A DNA stretch of 53,301 nucleotides from Deltaproteobacteria bacterium. Lineage in GTDB: Bacteria; Desulfobacterota; Binatia; UBA12015. Under the pieces are notes generated by a model. It was given only the letters and a program-made list of their open reading frames with translations. It ran no database searches and was not told the DNA's origin. The translations under genes were made by a program, and so were the position numbers. This document shows positions 7,921-17,263 of the stretch, piece after piece. Numbering within the stretch: position 1 is the stretch's first letter; each line of letters starts with the position of its first letter. Location: the NCBI GenBank assembly GCA_029262355.1, contig JAJCZO010000204.1, positions 1-53,301 on the forward strand, given 5' to 3'.

Positions 7921-10317
7921 TTGGTTTGGAAAAGCATCGGACTGTCGACCGCCATGACTTTGGCGATCCTCGCGCCTTCGCTCGCCTGGGCTGAGGACGA
8001 CCCGCCGGGCGTGGCGCGCGTGAGTCTGGTCGAAGGGCCGGCGTCCTACCGACTGCGCGACGGAGACGATTGGACAGGAGTGGCCATCAACGCTCCGCTC
8101 GTTACCGGCGACAAGTTCTATTCCGGCAAGGGCGGTCGTGCCGAGATCCAACTCGCGCCGGGTGTCTATCTCCGGCTCGGCGCGGAGACTCAGATCGACC
8201 TGGTGGAGGTGGCGGGTGACGCCGCTCAGGTGAGTATTCCGACCGGTTACGCGATCCTGCGTTTGCGAGAGGATCCACGCAACCGGCACGTGGAGATCGA
8301 CACGCCGAGCGTCGCACTCACGCTGAAACGGGCTGGCAGTTATCGGGTCGACGTAGATTCCGCGGGGGCCACTACCGTTCGCGTCGGCCGCGGTGAAGCC
8401 AACGCGTATGTTGGTGAAGATCAGGTCGAACTGTTCGCGCACTCGAGCGCGTTCTTCGACCCGGTGGGAGGAGCAACCTCATACCGCGCGATTGCTCACC
8501 TCGGCGACGACGATTTCGATCGTTGGGAGCATGACCGAAACGACCGAGTCGAGTCGTCGCAGAGCTACCAGCATGTGAGTTCCGACATCTATGGTGTTGA
8601 GGATCTCGATGATCATGGGGTCTGGGAGTACCAACGCGGCTACGGCCACGTATGGAGGCCGACGACGGTACAGGTCGGCTGGGCGCCGTACCGGGAGGGG
8701 CGCTGGACTTGGGTCGAGCCGTGGGGCTGGACGTGGTTGGACTACGCGGCCTGGGGTTGGGCGCCCTTCCACTATGGCCGTTGGGTTCAGCTGAACAGCT
8801 CTTGGTACTGGGCTCCCGGGACCGTCATCGCCCGACCGGCCTACGCCCCAGCGCTCGTTGGTTTCTATGGGTACGGCGGTGGGTATGGATACGGAGCATC
8901 GGTCTCGGTCGGGATCGGTCGGGGGTATGTGGGTTGGGTACCGCTCGGTTGGGGCGAGCCGTGTTACCCCTGGTGGGGTGGCTTCGGCGGGGTGCGGTCC
9001 GGGTACGCATGGTGGGGCGGTTGGGGTGGCCCTCGCGTGGTGAACAACGTCGTCATCAAGCAGAAAAATATCTACAACATCAACGTTAGAGATGTGCGGC
9101 ACGTGAATCGTCGGCACCCAGGAGGCTTTACGAAGGTCGAGCGCGGCGAGTTCGGCCGGGGAGGTCGTATGGTGCCGGTCGGAGAGCGCGAGCGACGCGG
9201 ATTTCGTGCGGTGAGTGGGCGTGTCGGCGTGACTCCGGATCGCTCGAGTCGCCGAGCGGTGCGGCCCGCGCGCCAGTCGGTAGGCCGGAATGCGCAGCCC
9301 CGGGATGCGACCGGTCGCTCGGGGATGCGCAGGGCCGGAATCACCGAACGCTCCTCGGGACGCGGTCGAACCGCAAGGGCGCGCGATGAGAGCGGTATTG
9401 GCCGCAGCAGTGAGCGATCGTCTCGAACGCAACTCGCCTCAGGAGGCGAGACTTCGAAACCCTCGGCGCGCGAACCTGCGGTTGCTCGCGGTCGAGGTGT
9501 TGCGCGGGATTCCTCTCCCGGTGCGGCCTCCCGCGTCGGGCGTCGAGACAGCGTGGTGCCGCGGCCGCCGTCTCGAACGGAGCAGGTGGGAAGTTCGTCG
9601 GCACCCCGTCGCTTCGCCCGTCGCAGTCAGCCGTATGTTGCTCGGCGGCCTTCGTTCTCGCCGAGCGGAGATCGCGGGACACCGGCAGGGAGTTCCCGGA
9701 GAGCGGTGGCTGACCGCGCCACGTCTGGGTCGTCTCGCCTTGGGTCGAGCCGGGCGGGTACGTCCTCCCCCAGCCGGCGAGGGGTGGGGTCTTCTACGAC
9801 CGCCTCCTCAGGACGGCGAGATCTCGGGCGAGCGCCCCGCTCGTCGGTGGGTTCGGACGGCGTCCGTCGGGCGTCGAGTTCTTCGGCGAGGCGGAGTACC
9901 GCTCGGCGCGCTCCGGGGGAGAGGAACTCCTCGGCGATCGGAGGTCGAGTGTCCGCGCGGTCGTCTGGAACGTCCGGCACACGCGCGAGTGCTGGGCGGG
10001 GCGGTGGAGCCCGCGCCAGCGTCTCCTCGCGATCCCGCGCCGCCCGGGCACAACCGCGCATCTCGTCGTCCGCCGGCAAGACGGCGCGCCCGGTTGTGTC
10101 GTCCGCGCGGGCTTCCTCAGGGGGGCGTCGGGCATTCTCGAGCGGGTCGCGGTCGTCCGGCAGCCTTGCCCGGAAGCCTTCGAGCGGAGGTCGTTCCATG
10201 ACGCGTGGCATCGGGCGCGCGTCAGGTGGCGGCCGTTCCTTCGGGGGTGGGCGAAGCTCTGGCCGTGGCTCGGCGGGGCGCTCCGGGCGAGGACGGGTCG
10301 GCGTCGGGCGTCGATGA
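7921..10317 (+). CDS. Secreted FecR-like/DUF6600 protein with a long Arg/Ser-rich tail
   Basis: This 798-residue protein begins with a signal peptide (residues ~1-24, ending SLAWA). A FecR-like beta domain follows (about 30-190; PLVTGDKFYSGKGGRAEIQLAPG, then a LRLGAETQIDL strand). A DUF6600 block (about 240-300) has WAPYREGRWTWVEPWGWTWL and a paired WGWAPFHYGRWV. Next comes a Gly/Tyr/Trp-rich segment to ~370. The last ~400 residues are almost entirely Arg, Ser, Gly, Ala and Pro, with a very basic, probably disordered composition that could bind nucleic acid or anionic polysaccharide (inference). Start is TTG 7921 behind GGGGGGT; ATG 7954 would shorten the signal. The stop overlaps the following gene (ATGA). 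Confidence 0.78.
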   Translation: MVWKSIGLSTAMTLAILAPSLAWAEDDPPGVARVSLVEGPASYRLRDGDDWTGVAINAPLVTGDKFYSGKGGRAEIQLAPGVYLRLGAETQIDLVEVAGDAAQVSIPTGYAILRLREDPRNRHVEIDTPSVALTLKRAGSYRVDVDSAGATTVRVGRGEANAYVGEDQVELFAHSSAFFDPVGGATSYRAIAHLGDDDFDRWEHDRNDRVESSQSYQHVSSDIYGVEDLDDHGVWEYQRGYGHVWRPTTVQVGWAPYREGRWTWVEPWGWTWLDYAAWGWAPFHYGRWVQLNSSWYWAPGTVIARPAYAPALVGFYGYGGGYGYGASVSVGIGRGYVGWVPLGWGEPCYPWWGGFGGVRSGYAWWGGWGGPRVVNNVVIKQKNIYNINVRDVRHVNRRHPGGFTKVERGEFGRGGRMVPVGERERRGFRAVSGRVGVTPDRSSRRAVRPARQSVGRNAQPRDATGRSGMRRAGITERSSGRGRTARARDESGIGRSSERSSRTQLASGGETSKPSAREPAVARGRGVARDSSPGAASRVGRRDSVVPRPPSRTEQVGSSSAPRRFARRSQPYVARRPSFSPSGDRGTPAGSSRRAVADRATSGSSRLGSSRAGTSSPSRRGVGSSTTASSGRRDLGRAPRSSVGSDGVRRASSSSARRSTARRAPGERNSSAIGGRVSARSSGTSGTRASAGRGGGARASVSSRSRAARAQPRISSSAGKTARPVVSSARASSGGRRAFSSGSRSSGSLARKPSSGGRSMTRGIGRASGGGRSFGGGRSSGRGSAGRSGRGRVGVGRR

Positions 10318-11558
10318 CGTATACTGACTGCGTGCGCGCACGCGGTTTCGTGATTCTAGTGGCTCTCGGGTGCGCCGGCTGCGCGTCGACTGGCTCCCCC
10401 ACTCCGACCTCCATCGAGGCGGATACCCGCGCATCTCGGTCGACCATACGCGGTGGCCCCCGGTCAGCGCCTGCGCAACATGCGCCGGTCGTTGCGTTGA
10501 AGCCGCCCCCACGTGATCCGGCGGTTCGGGCCACGCGTGCGCGGAGAGCTCTGCCGCCTGGGTACGAGCCGATGCTGGTCGACCTGGGCGAGCCGTGGCC
10601 TTATGTCCTGGCGCTGGCGCCGATCGAAGACGGGGATGAACGACGCGGAGCGATGCTCGCTCTCGTCGACGTAACGCAGGAGTCGGGCGTACTGCTCGGA
10701 CGGCATGACTTCGCATCCGGTCCGATGGAGGTCCGCCACGCGATGGTCGTCTCCACGGTCGAGGGTGAGCCGGCGGTATTGGCCGAGTTGGTCGGACCAG
10801 AGGAGTCCTCGACCTGTGGCTGGTGGTTGGCCGCCCGCCGCCCGCGTTTCCTGTGTGCACCGAAGGTCGGCGGGCCGTCTCGATACGAAGCGTACGGTGA
10901 TCTTCTCGTCGAGTCCTGGCAGACGGATTTCCCGCCCCCGGCGCTCTCCGAACCAACCCGCACGGGCCGGATGGTACGGCTTTCTCCTCGGGGTCGGTGG
11001 GCTGAGGTCGACAGCTTTCGTTGCCTGGGCCGACCCCTTTCCGACGTGCGCTCGGAAGCGGGGCGCGGAGGTGTCCGACGGTGGCAGAGGGATTCGGTTC
11101 GTCGCCTGAGCCGAGTTGCGCTGCACCAGAGTCGTACGTTCGACGACGAGCGCGCAAGCGGGCTCTTGCGCGACGCCATCGCCATCGATGCATGCGACGC
11201 GGAGCCATGGCGCCTTCTCGGTCGCTTGGACTTCCAGGCGGGTCGAACTGCAACGGCCGCACCGGCGCTCGCTGCTGCCGTGGCACTCGATTCGCACGAC
11301 GCCGCCCCGTTGGTCGACCTCGCCGATGCGCTCATTGGTCTCAATACGGCGACCGAGTCCGGCCAAGCAGCATGGAGAGCCACGCTCGATGTCCTTGCCC
11401 GGCCGCTGGCGACGCGTTCGTTGGTCGCCGCGCCCACCAGCCCCAAGGCGCTCGCACGTGGTCTGTACGAGTCCTACCTCGAGCGCACAGAAGAAACCGC
11501 CGGGCGCCATCACTCGAGGCGGCGTCGCGTTCACCAACAACTCGAGGTGTTGTACTGA
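10314..11558 (+). CDS. Lipoprotein with a TPR-like C-terminus, coupled to the DUF6600 protein
   Basis: This 414-residue protein starts with a short signal and a lipobox-like LGCAGC (acylated at Cys20 or Cys23), then a Pro/Arg-rich linker. A beta-rich middle domain contains GYEPMLVDLGEPWPYVLALAPI and RRPRFLCAPKVGG. The C-terminal ~130 residues read as tetratricopeptide-like helices (SGLLRDAIAIDACDAEPWRL, FQAGRTATAAPALAAAVALD). I recognise no named family. The ATGA overlap with the upstream DUF6600 gene implies translational coupling, so the two products probably act together at the envelope. The gene ends one base before the convergent glycosyltransferase gene. Confidence 0.7.
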   Translation: MTYTDCVRARGFVILVALGCAGCASTGSPTPTSIEADTRASRSTIRGGPRSAPAQHAPVVALKPPPRDPAVRATRARRALPPGYEPMLVDLGEPWPYVLALAPIEDGDERRGAMLALVDVTQESGVLLGRHDFASGPMEVRHAMVVSTVEGEPAVLAELVGPEESSTCGWWLAARRPRFLCAPKVGGPSRYEAYGDLLVESWQTDFPPPALSEPTRTGRMVRLSPRGRWAEVDSFRCLGRPLSDVRSEAGRGGVRRWQRDSVRRLSRVALHQSRTFDDERASGLLRDAIAIDACDAEPWRLLGRLDFQAGRTATAAPALAAAVALDSHDAAPLVDLADALIGLNTATESGQAAWRATLDVLARPLATRSLVAAPTSPKALARGLYESYLERTEETAGRHHSRRRRVHQQLEVLY

Positions 11559-11559
11559 C

Positions 11560-13131
11560 CTACTGCGAGGCCGGGGGAATCTGCCAGATTCGGATGCGCG
11601 GGCCCGGCCGCTTCACGCTCGATGCGTGGCGCAACGGAACGTAGAACGCGTCACCCTGATCAAAGATGGGTTCCGGGGTATCGGGCTTCACGGGGTCGAC
11701 ATCGAAGACCAAGGTGGCTTCGTTCTCCAGGGCGCGCAGCTGGCCGTCGGTCGGTCCAGGGGAGTAGAAGGGTAGAACCGACGAGTCGGAGAGCACCCAC
11801 CGAATCCCTTTGCGCTGCAGGGCGCTGGGGCTCTGGATCGGTTTAGCGCGGTACACACCGGAGAGCTGAGGCTTTCCGTAAGGAGTACGGTCGTGCGTCA
11901 TCGCGATGGCAGATCCTTTGGGGATGTTCTCGAAGATCCACTCGCGTGCGATCGTCCGGGTGTCTCGGCGCGCGAGGAGCCGATCCAACTTGTAATCGCG
12001 GATTGCCGCCGGGGTGAGTAGCACCGCAAGGGCGACCGAGACGATTGCCGTGGCCCAGGGGCTCGAAACGAGGTGGCCGAGCCGGCGCCGGCCGTCCCCG
12101 ATCGCGGCTCCTGCAAGTACCGCGAGTGCCGGGAGGGGAATCAGGATGTAGCGGTAGAAGGTATAGCGGCTCGAAGCGATCCCGATGATCGCTACGGTCA
12201 GGAACCCGAGGAGCGACCACGTTCCGAGGCGGGGCCGGGCGATGCCCCACGCAAGTGCAACGGCGAGGGCGATCGCGAGAACGGGTCCGAGACCATCTGG
12301 GAATGCCTTGAGCAGAAGCCAGGACCAACCCCACCCGGAGAAGCTGTTCCCGACGCCCTTCTCGATGAAGCCTCGCTGGTAGGCAAAGTCCTTGACGGTC
12401 TGCTCCCAGTCGAGCAGCAGGTAGGGTGTCACGCACACGAACACGGCCAAAGCGGTGATGAGGGTGATGTAGGGGCGGATGTCTCGGAAGACGCGCCAGA
12501 TCGATCGTCCTTCTCGGTGGCGTGCGCCGATGTGGGCCAACGCCATGCCGGCGAGGATCGCGCCCGTCGGATACTTCGTTCCCATCGCGAGCCCGGTGAA
12601 GACGCCGGCGAGGAGTGAATCGACTCGACGGCCGCGGCCGATCACACGCAACATCATGCCGATGGACAGCGTGAGCCAGAAGACGGCCGCGGCGTCCGTT
12701 GTCGCGTACTTCGACTCGCGGACGTGCAGGGTTGCGAATGTCATCACGGCCGCACTCGCGAGCGCAGCGGGCCCTCCGTAGGCGGGCAGCGTGGCCCAGT
12801 ACATTGCCGGGATCGTGGCCGTGCCGAAACCGGCGGAGAGCCGTCGGCCGACGAGGTGCGCGCGCGCGAAGCCGTCGTCTCGAAACGCGCCCCGAAAGTC
12901 CCCTTTGAACCCTTCGGCGAACGCGATGAGCCGAAGGGCGCCGTGGTGCACGTACATCTGGGCGGCGGGATAGACCGCGAACTTTGGGTTCGGGCTGTTG
13001 TGGAATCCGACCGCGCGCGAAACGAGGTACTCTTCGTCGGGGCGGAACTTGTCGGGCAGTCCGAAGTCGAGCGCCGCGAAGCGTAGCCATCCCCCGACTA
13101 GGGTGAGCAGAACGAGGGTCGCCAGCCTCAT
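11560..13131 (-). CDS. GT-C (GT39/PMT-like) membrane glycosyltransferase
   Basis: The 523-residue polytopic protein begins with a membrane helix and an acidic FRPDEEYL motif just after it, the position of the catalytic Asp in PMT/ArnT-type GT-C enzymes. About ten hydrophobic segments follow and then a soluble C-terminal domain of ~130 residues. Such enzymes transfer a sugar from a lipid-phosphate carrier on the periplasmic side. The ATG overlaps the stop of the upstream module gene (ATGA), making this the third gene of a coupled glycosyltransferase operon. Substrate unknown. Confidence 0.82.
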   Translation of the reverse strand: MRLATLVLLTLVGGWLRFAALDFGLPDKFRPDEEYLVSRAVGFHNSPNPKFAVYPAAQMYVHHGALRLIAFAEGFKGDFRGAFRDDGFARAHLVGRRLSAGFGTATIPAMYWATLPAYGGPAALASAAVMTFATLHVRESKYATTDAAAVFWLTLSIGMMLRVIGRGRRVDSLLAGVFTGLAMGTKYPTGAILAGMALAHIGARHREGRSIWRVFRDIRPYITLITALAVFVCVTPYLLLDWEQTVKDFAYQRGFIEKGVGNSFSGWGWSWLLLKAFPDGLGPVLAIALAVALAWGIARPRLGTWSLLGFLTVAIIGIASSRYTFYRYILIPLPALAVLAGAAIGDGRRRLGHLVSSPWATAIVSVALAVLLTPAAIRDYKLDRLLARRDTRTIAREWIFENIPKGSAIAMTHDRTPYGKPQLSGVYRAKPIQSPSALQRKGIRWVLSDSSVLPFYSPGPTDGQLRALENEATLVFDVDPVKPDTPEPIFDQGDAFYVPLRHASSVKRPGPRIRIWQIPPASQ

Positions 13132-13826
13132 TCGGGGATCTGCTTCGATGGTGGCAATACGTATCGCCAGATCAGAAGCAGCAGCCCGAGGACGACGAGG
13201 ACGGCGACCGCTTGGATCCCAAAGGCGCCGCCGGTGATCTGTTCCCCTGCGGTGCTGCCGTAGACGAACTTCTTATCGGGCTGTGGGCTCCCTGCCGCCA
13301 TGACCGAGATGCCGGTGCACCAGCCCTTGCCCGTATTCAGAGAGCTATATCCGCCGAGCCGACACGCAACTTGGAGCTTGGTTTCGAGGCTGCCGGTCTT
13401 CACCCAAAACCCGAGCGGTTGCCATGTGACTGTGCCTCGGAGGTCCCGTGAGTTGTGGAACGTGCCCATCACCGAGAGGTACAGTCCCATGGCGTTCGAG
13501 CCGACGTTCTCACTGCGACCCCAGCCGCTGACACGGTACCACGTGTCGGGCGACACCGGCACGGTCTGAACGTATCGTGCGTCGTTCTCGATCTTGCTGT
13601 CGATCTGGATCACTCCGAGCTTGGAGTCGTCCACCGACCAGCCAAAGGTCGTGACGGCCTTCTCCATTCGGTAGCCCTCGGCCTTCCAGTTCAGGGGCTT
13701 GCCGTCCTTGCCTGAAGAGAGAACTGGGTTTCGGACCAGCTCGCTCACGGCTGCCGCGGTAGTCGCGAACATCGTGACGAGGGCGATCGTTGCGACGATG
13801 GAACGAGCGATTCGCATGCTCATCAT
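13128..13826 (-). CDS. Membrane-anchored copy of the beta-rich module found in the neighbouring glycosyltransferase
   Basis: The 232-residue protein has a signal peptide (residues ~4-26, ending TTAAA), a ~170-residue extracytoplasmic domain and one C-terminal membrane helix (FGIQAVAVLVVLGLLLLIW) with a short basic tail. The domain resembles a carbohydrate-binding jelly roll: WYRVSGWGRSENVGSNAMG and VACRLGG...GWCTGI. It is clearly related to residues ~43-205 of the protein encoded just upstream, sharing VACRLG, the WCTGI ending and a Cys pair that could be a disulfide. It could present or recognise the glycan acceptor (inference). ATG 13826 overlaps the upstream stop as ATGA, and its own stop overlaps the next start the same way. 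Confidence 0.75.
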   Translation of the reverse strand: MMSMRIARSIVATIALVTMFATTAAAVSELVRNPVLSSGKDGKPLNWKAEGYRMEKAVTTFGWSVDDSKLGVIQIDSKIENDARYVQTVPVSPDTWYRVSGWGRSENVGSNAMGLYLSVMGTFHNSRDLRGTVTWQPLGFWVKTGSLETKLQVACRLGGYSSLNTGKGWCTGISVMAAGSPQPDKKFVYGSTAGEQITGGAFGIQAVAVLVVLGLLLLIWRYVLPPSKQIPE

Positions 13827-16800
13827 ATCCAGTTCATGATGCCGGACCCCGAGATCCACATGCGTGCTTGCCAGGCCTGCTTGGTTACGGGAATCCCGAG
13901 CCAGATCGGCAGGAAGTACCAGGAAATCGCGAGAATCGCGATGCAGTACGCGCCTACGGTTACGCGTCCGAGTCGAACGGGATCGACCCGGCCGGAGTAC
14001 ACGAGCCGATAGTAGGTGCCCAGTAGGCCGAGGAACACGATCGCGCCGTAGCTCGCGACCGTAGCCGTCACGACCGGGAAGAGGCTTGCCATGAGCACGG
14101 TCCCGCCGAGTCCTCTTTCGACCTTCGACCCTTCGCCGTTCCAGAGTCGGTCGAGCATCCAGGCCAGCGCGAGGAACGCGAACAAGAGCGACGGGAGGTA
14201 GTGATACAGGAACAGTGTCCGGCCGATTCCGACCCACGGAGCCAAATGGATCACCCAGCCGGCAACGACGAAGCCCAAGGCCATTCGACGCTCGCGGACG
14301 GCGTGCCACGAGGCGAACAGCAGGGCGGGCACGGCCGCCCACCAAACTGCGGGATTCCCCGATCCCCAGATGCCGACCACCATGCCGGGTGCGGGCCCCG
14401 GGTCCTTCCAGAAGTACCAGACCGGGCGGAGGAGAAGCGGCCACGTGTACCACTTCGATGAGTACGGATGCGCAGCCTCGTAGACGGCCGATTGGTAGTT
14501 CGGAACCTCCACGAAAATATAGTTGACCAAATCGATTGGCGAGTGCCACCAGCCCCAGACGAAGTGGGGCGTGTAGGTGAGGACGTACATGCCGAACGCC
14601 GTCCATCCCACGATGAGAATCGGCTTCATCAGGAAGCGGATGATCGGGACCTTGAGGCGGAGCGCTTCGGTCCGCCCGGTGGCGGCGATCGCCCCGAGGA
14701 CGAGGAGGAAGCTGAAGAACGGAATGTACAGCTTGGCGCCCACGGAGATCCCGAGGACCGAGCCGATCAGAAGTAGCTTCGGCACGTCCTGGTACTGCCC
14801 TCTGCGGATCAGACGTATCGTGAGGATGTAGGCACCGACGGCCCAGGTGACGTAATGGATGTCGATCACGGCGATGCGCGAGTCGACGATGCAAAGGCCG
14901 TCGATCGCGACGAAGAGAGCCGCCAGGGCTGCAGCGACGCGACGTTGGAAGAGCTCTCGAGCGAGCAGGTACATCAGAACGACGAGCGCGGTGCCGACGA
15001 TCACGTTCATGATGCGCCAGCCGAAAGGGGTGTCGCCGACGGCGCCGATTCCGAGGCCGATCATGAGCTTGGCGAATGGCGGATGCGGATCGAGGAAGTC
15101 GGTTCCGCTCAGGTAATTCCGGGCTTGTTCGACGAAGTAGACCTCGTCGAACACGAGGTCGATGGGTTGGTCGATCGCGTAACACCGCACGCCGAGCGCG
15201 GCGGCGGTGAGTCCGAGCAGGAAGAGGAGCTCGCTGCGAATCCAGGGGAGCGACGGGCCGGAGAATTCCAGCTCGCCGGGTCCTGCAGGCGCACGGATCT
15301 GGCCGGTCGGTGCGTCCATCGATAGCGACCGAAGCCATGCCGAGTCGTCTTGCTCCAAAGCGGTGAGGCCCGGCGCGGTCAGCTTCCCGCGCGCCATCTG
15401 CCACGTCGCCCCGAGCCACCCGAACATCAGAGCGGTGTTCAGGGCGGCGACCGTTCGCCAGAGCCAGTCGGGCCCTGCCGTCGCCGTCTGCTGGTAGAGG
15501 TAGACCACGAGCTCGTTTACGAGGAAGAGCGCGGAGAGAGCCCAATAGAGCGCGCCGATCGGGCCCGTAACGCCGATCAGCGCGGCGAAGACGAAGAACG
15601 GATAGAGGTACCGTTCGTGCATTCGGGTCAGGCACAGGAATGAGACCAGCGTCGCCGATGCGAAGAGGTTGATGTGTTGTAGTCGGTCGCGTCGCCAAAG
15701 GTACGCGGCGAAGAACGCAAGCCCGATCGTGAGCCCGATGCCAAAGCTCCAGGTGTTCGCGGAGAGGCCGAGAGTGATTTCGGCATCGTTGTGTCGCATG
15801 CCGAAGAGCAACCCGGCCAGATTCATCGCGTTGACCGACGTCTCGGCGTAGTACCCGGTCGTTCCGAAGTAGAGATCGATGAGCCATCGCCACGGCCGAT
15901 CGCCGCGGAACGGATCCGCAATCGCGAAGACCATCGCTACGATGGCGAGCAGGCTGGAGATGGGCCGCCCGCTCTTCCACCAGCCCCACGGCCAGAAGAT
16001 CAGGAGTGGGACCAGAAGCAGGGCCTGTGGCTTTGTGAGAACGGCGAACGTCGCGAAGGTCCATGCGAGTTCGAAGCGTCGCTCGCTTTGCGTGAGGATG
16101 GCGAGCAGAACGAGCAACGACAAAACCGAGTCCGTCTGTCCCCATACCGCCGAGTTGAACAGCAGGGCCGGGTTCAGGGTGAAGGCGAGACAAGCGCCCC
16201 AGGCCAGGCGTTTCCCGAAGCCGCGCAGCCTTGCGAAGAGCAGCCAAGAAATGGCGACGTCCGCAAGCAGCGCGGGCAACTTCAGAAGGATGATGAACCC
16301 GGCTGAGCCGTACGCGATTCCCAGAGCTTTGGAGAGCACGCCGACGCCCCAGAGGACGTACATGTAACCGGGGGGGTAGTCGGCGAAGTAGTTGGGGGCG
16401 TAAAACCGGCCGGGTCCTTCTGTCGCGAGGCGCATGGCCCACGCGGAGTAGGTTCCGACGTCGACCTTGTATTGGAAGTGGGGGGCGGCGGCGATCTTGA
16501 GTGCGAGAACGATGAGGAGGACGCCGGCGATCAGGAGCTTCTCTGGGGTCGGAGCGTTTGCACCGATCCGACCGTGGTGAGCGATTCCGTAGAGCAGGAG
16601 CAGGAAGAGGGCGAGCGCCGATGGGAGCCCGACCGGTGTCGTCGACTCCTCGAGCGGGCCGTAGACATAGTTCGCGTTCAGCGGTGGCCTGGCTTGAGGC
16701 TCCAGTCGGATTCCCGTGCACCACGCTTCGCCTGACGAGATCTGGCCGAAGCTACCGAGTCGGCAGGCGACCTTGATCGAGCGCTCGCCCTTGGTCTTGA

Positions 16801-17263
16801 ACCACATCGACACGGCGGTCCAATCGGTGTCTCCCTTGAGCGGCTCGCTGTTCTCGAAGCCGCGCATGATCGAGAGGTTTGCGCCTAGACCTTCCTGCGA
16901 GACGCCGACGGCGCGGACGAAGCCGGAGAGCCGGTACCACTGGTTTGGCTCGACCGGGGCCTCCTGGACCCACCTTGAATCGTTCGCCTCGGGATTGCGT
17001 ACGACGAGAACCCCTGGGGATCCGGCGTCGTGCTTCCAGTCGAAGGCGGTGCCCTTCGACGGGCTCCAGAGGTCGACCTGCCACCCGTCGGGGCGGTCCT
17101 CGGTGCCTGCCGTCAGTCCGCCGTTGACGATCAGGTCGCGTGCGCCCGCGGGGCCCGCGACCGACAACAGGGCCAAGAGTGCAAGCAGAATCCTGAGCCC
17201 AGAGGCGGCAGAGGCACCGCGTTGAATCTCAGCGGGGGCGTGGCTACGATCGGCACAGGTCAT
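13823..17263 (-). CDS. Double GT-C glycosyltransferase: beta module, then a GT87/mannosyltransferase-like unit, then a PMT-like unit
   Basis: The 1146-residue protein has a signal-like helix (23-41), then a beta-rich extracytoplasmic module (about 43-205) homologous to the product of the next gene. A polytopic GT-C unit (about 215-650) follows, with YKVDVGTYSAWAMRLATEG near residue 265 and FADYPPGYMYVLWG. After a linker near 670, a second polytopic unit begins at ~690 with PIDLVFDEVYFVEQARNYL (Asp706-Glu707), DPHPPFAKLMIGLGIG and GWRIMNVIVG, diagnostic of protein-mannosyltransferase-type GT39 enzymes. Two complete catalytic units in one chain suggest two successive sugar additions or one concerted reaction (inference). 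The ATG at 17263 overlaps the divergent gene's ATG; longer readings would run inside that gene. Confidence 0.82.
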   Translation of the reverse strand: MTCADRSHAPAEIQRGASAASGLRILLALLALLSVAGPAGARDLIVNGGLTAGTEDRPDGWQVDLWSPSKGTAFDWKHDAGSPGVLVVRNPEANDSRWVQEAPVEPNQWYRLSGFVRAVGVSQEGLGANLSIMRGFENSEPLKGDTDWTAVSMWFKTKGERSIKVACRLGSFGQISSGEAWCTGIRLEPQARPPLNANYVYGPLEESTTPVGLPSALALFLLLLYGIAHHGRIGANAPTPEKLLIAGVLLIVLALKIAAAPHFQYKVDVGTYSAWAMRLATEGPGRFYAPNYFADYPPGYMYVLWGVGVLSKALGIAYGSAGFIILLKLPALLADVAISWLLFARLRGFGKRLAWGACLAFTLNPALLFNSAVWGQTDSVLSLLVLLAILTQSERRFELAWTFATFAVLTKPQALLLVPLLIFWPWGWWKSGRPISSLLAIVAMVFAIADPFRGDRPWRWLIDLYFGTTGYYAETSVNAMNLAGLLFGMRHNDAEITLGLSANTWSFGIGLTIGLAFFAAYLWRRDRLQHINLFASATLVSFLCLTRMHERYLYPFFVFAALIGVTGPIGALYWALSALFLVNELVVYLYQQTATAGPDWLWRTVAALNTALMFGWLGATWQMARGKLTAPGLTALEQDDSAWLRSLSMDAPTGQIRAPAGPGELEFSGPSLPWIRSELLFLLGLTAAALGVRCYAIDQPIDLVFDEVYFVEQARNYLSGTDFLDPHPPFAKLMIGLGIGAVGDTPFGWRIMNVIVGTALVVLMYLLARELFQRRVAAALAALFVAIDGLCIVDSRIAVIDIHYVTWAVGAYILTIRLIRRGQYQDVPKLLLIGSVLGISVGAKLYIPFFSFLLVLGAIAATGRTEALRLKVPIIRFLMKPILIVGWTAFGMYVLTYTPHFVWGWWHSPIDLVNYIFVEVPNYQSAVYEAAHPYSSKWYTWPLLLRPVWYFWKDPGPAPGMVVGIWGSGNPAVWWAAVPALLFASWHAVRERRMALGFVVAGWVIHLAPWVGIGRTLFLYHYLPSLLFAFLALAWMLDRLWNGEGSKVERGLGGTVLMASLFPVVTATVASYGAIVFLGLLGTYYRLVYSGRVDPVRLGRVTVGAYCIAILAISWYFLPIWLGIPVTKQAWQARMWISGSGIMNWI

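Noticed and set aside
9433..9450. A perfect hairpin CTCGCCTC/GAGGCGAG resembling the intergenic repeat
   Set aside because: It lies inside the DUF6600 coding region, in Arg/Ser-rich high-GC sequence, and lacks the AGGAAT block.
10222..11286. A 354-codon minus-strand frame over the lipoprotein gene
   Set aside because: Composition is typical of GC-rich antisense; the plus frame has the lipobox and the ATGA coupling.
13128..16724. A 1198-codon open frame covering part of the double glycosyltransferase gene
   Set aside because: Only its last 232 codons (from 13826) make a sensible protein; the rest is Arg/Pro/His-rich and antiphase to clear membrane-enzyme sequence.
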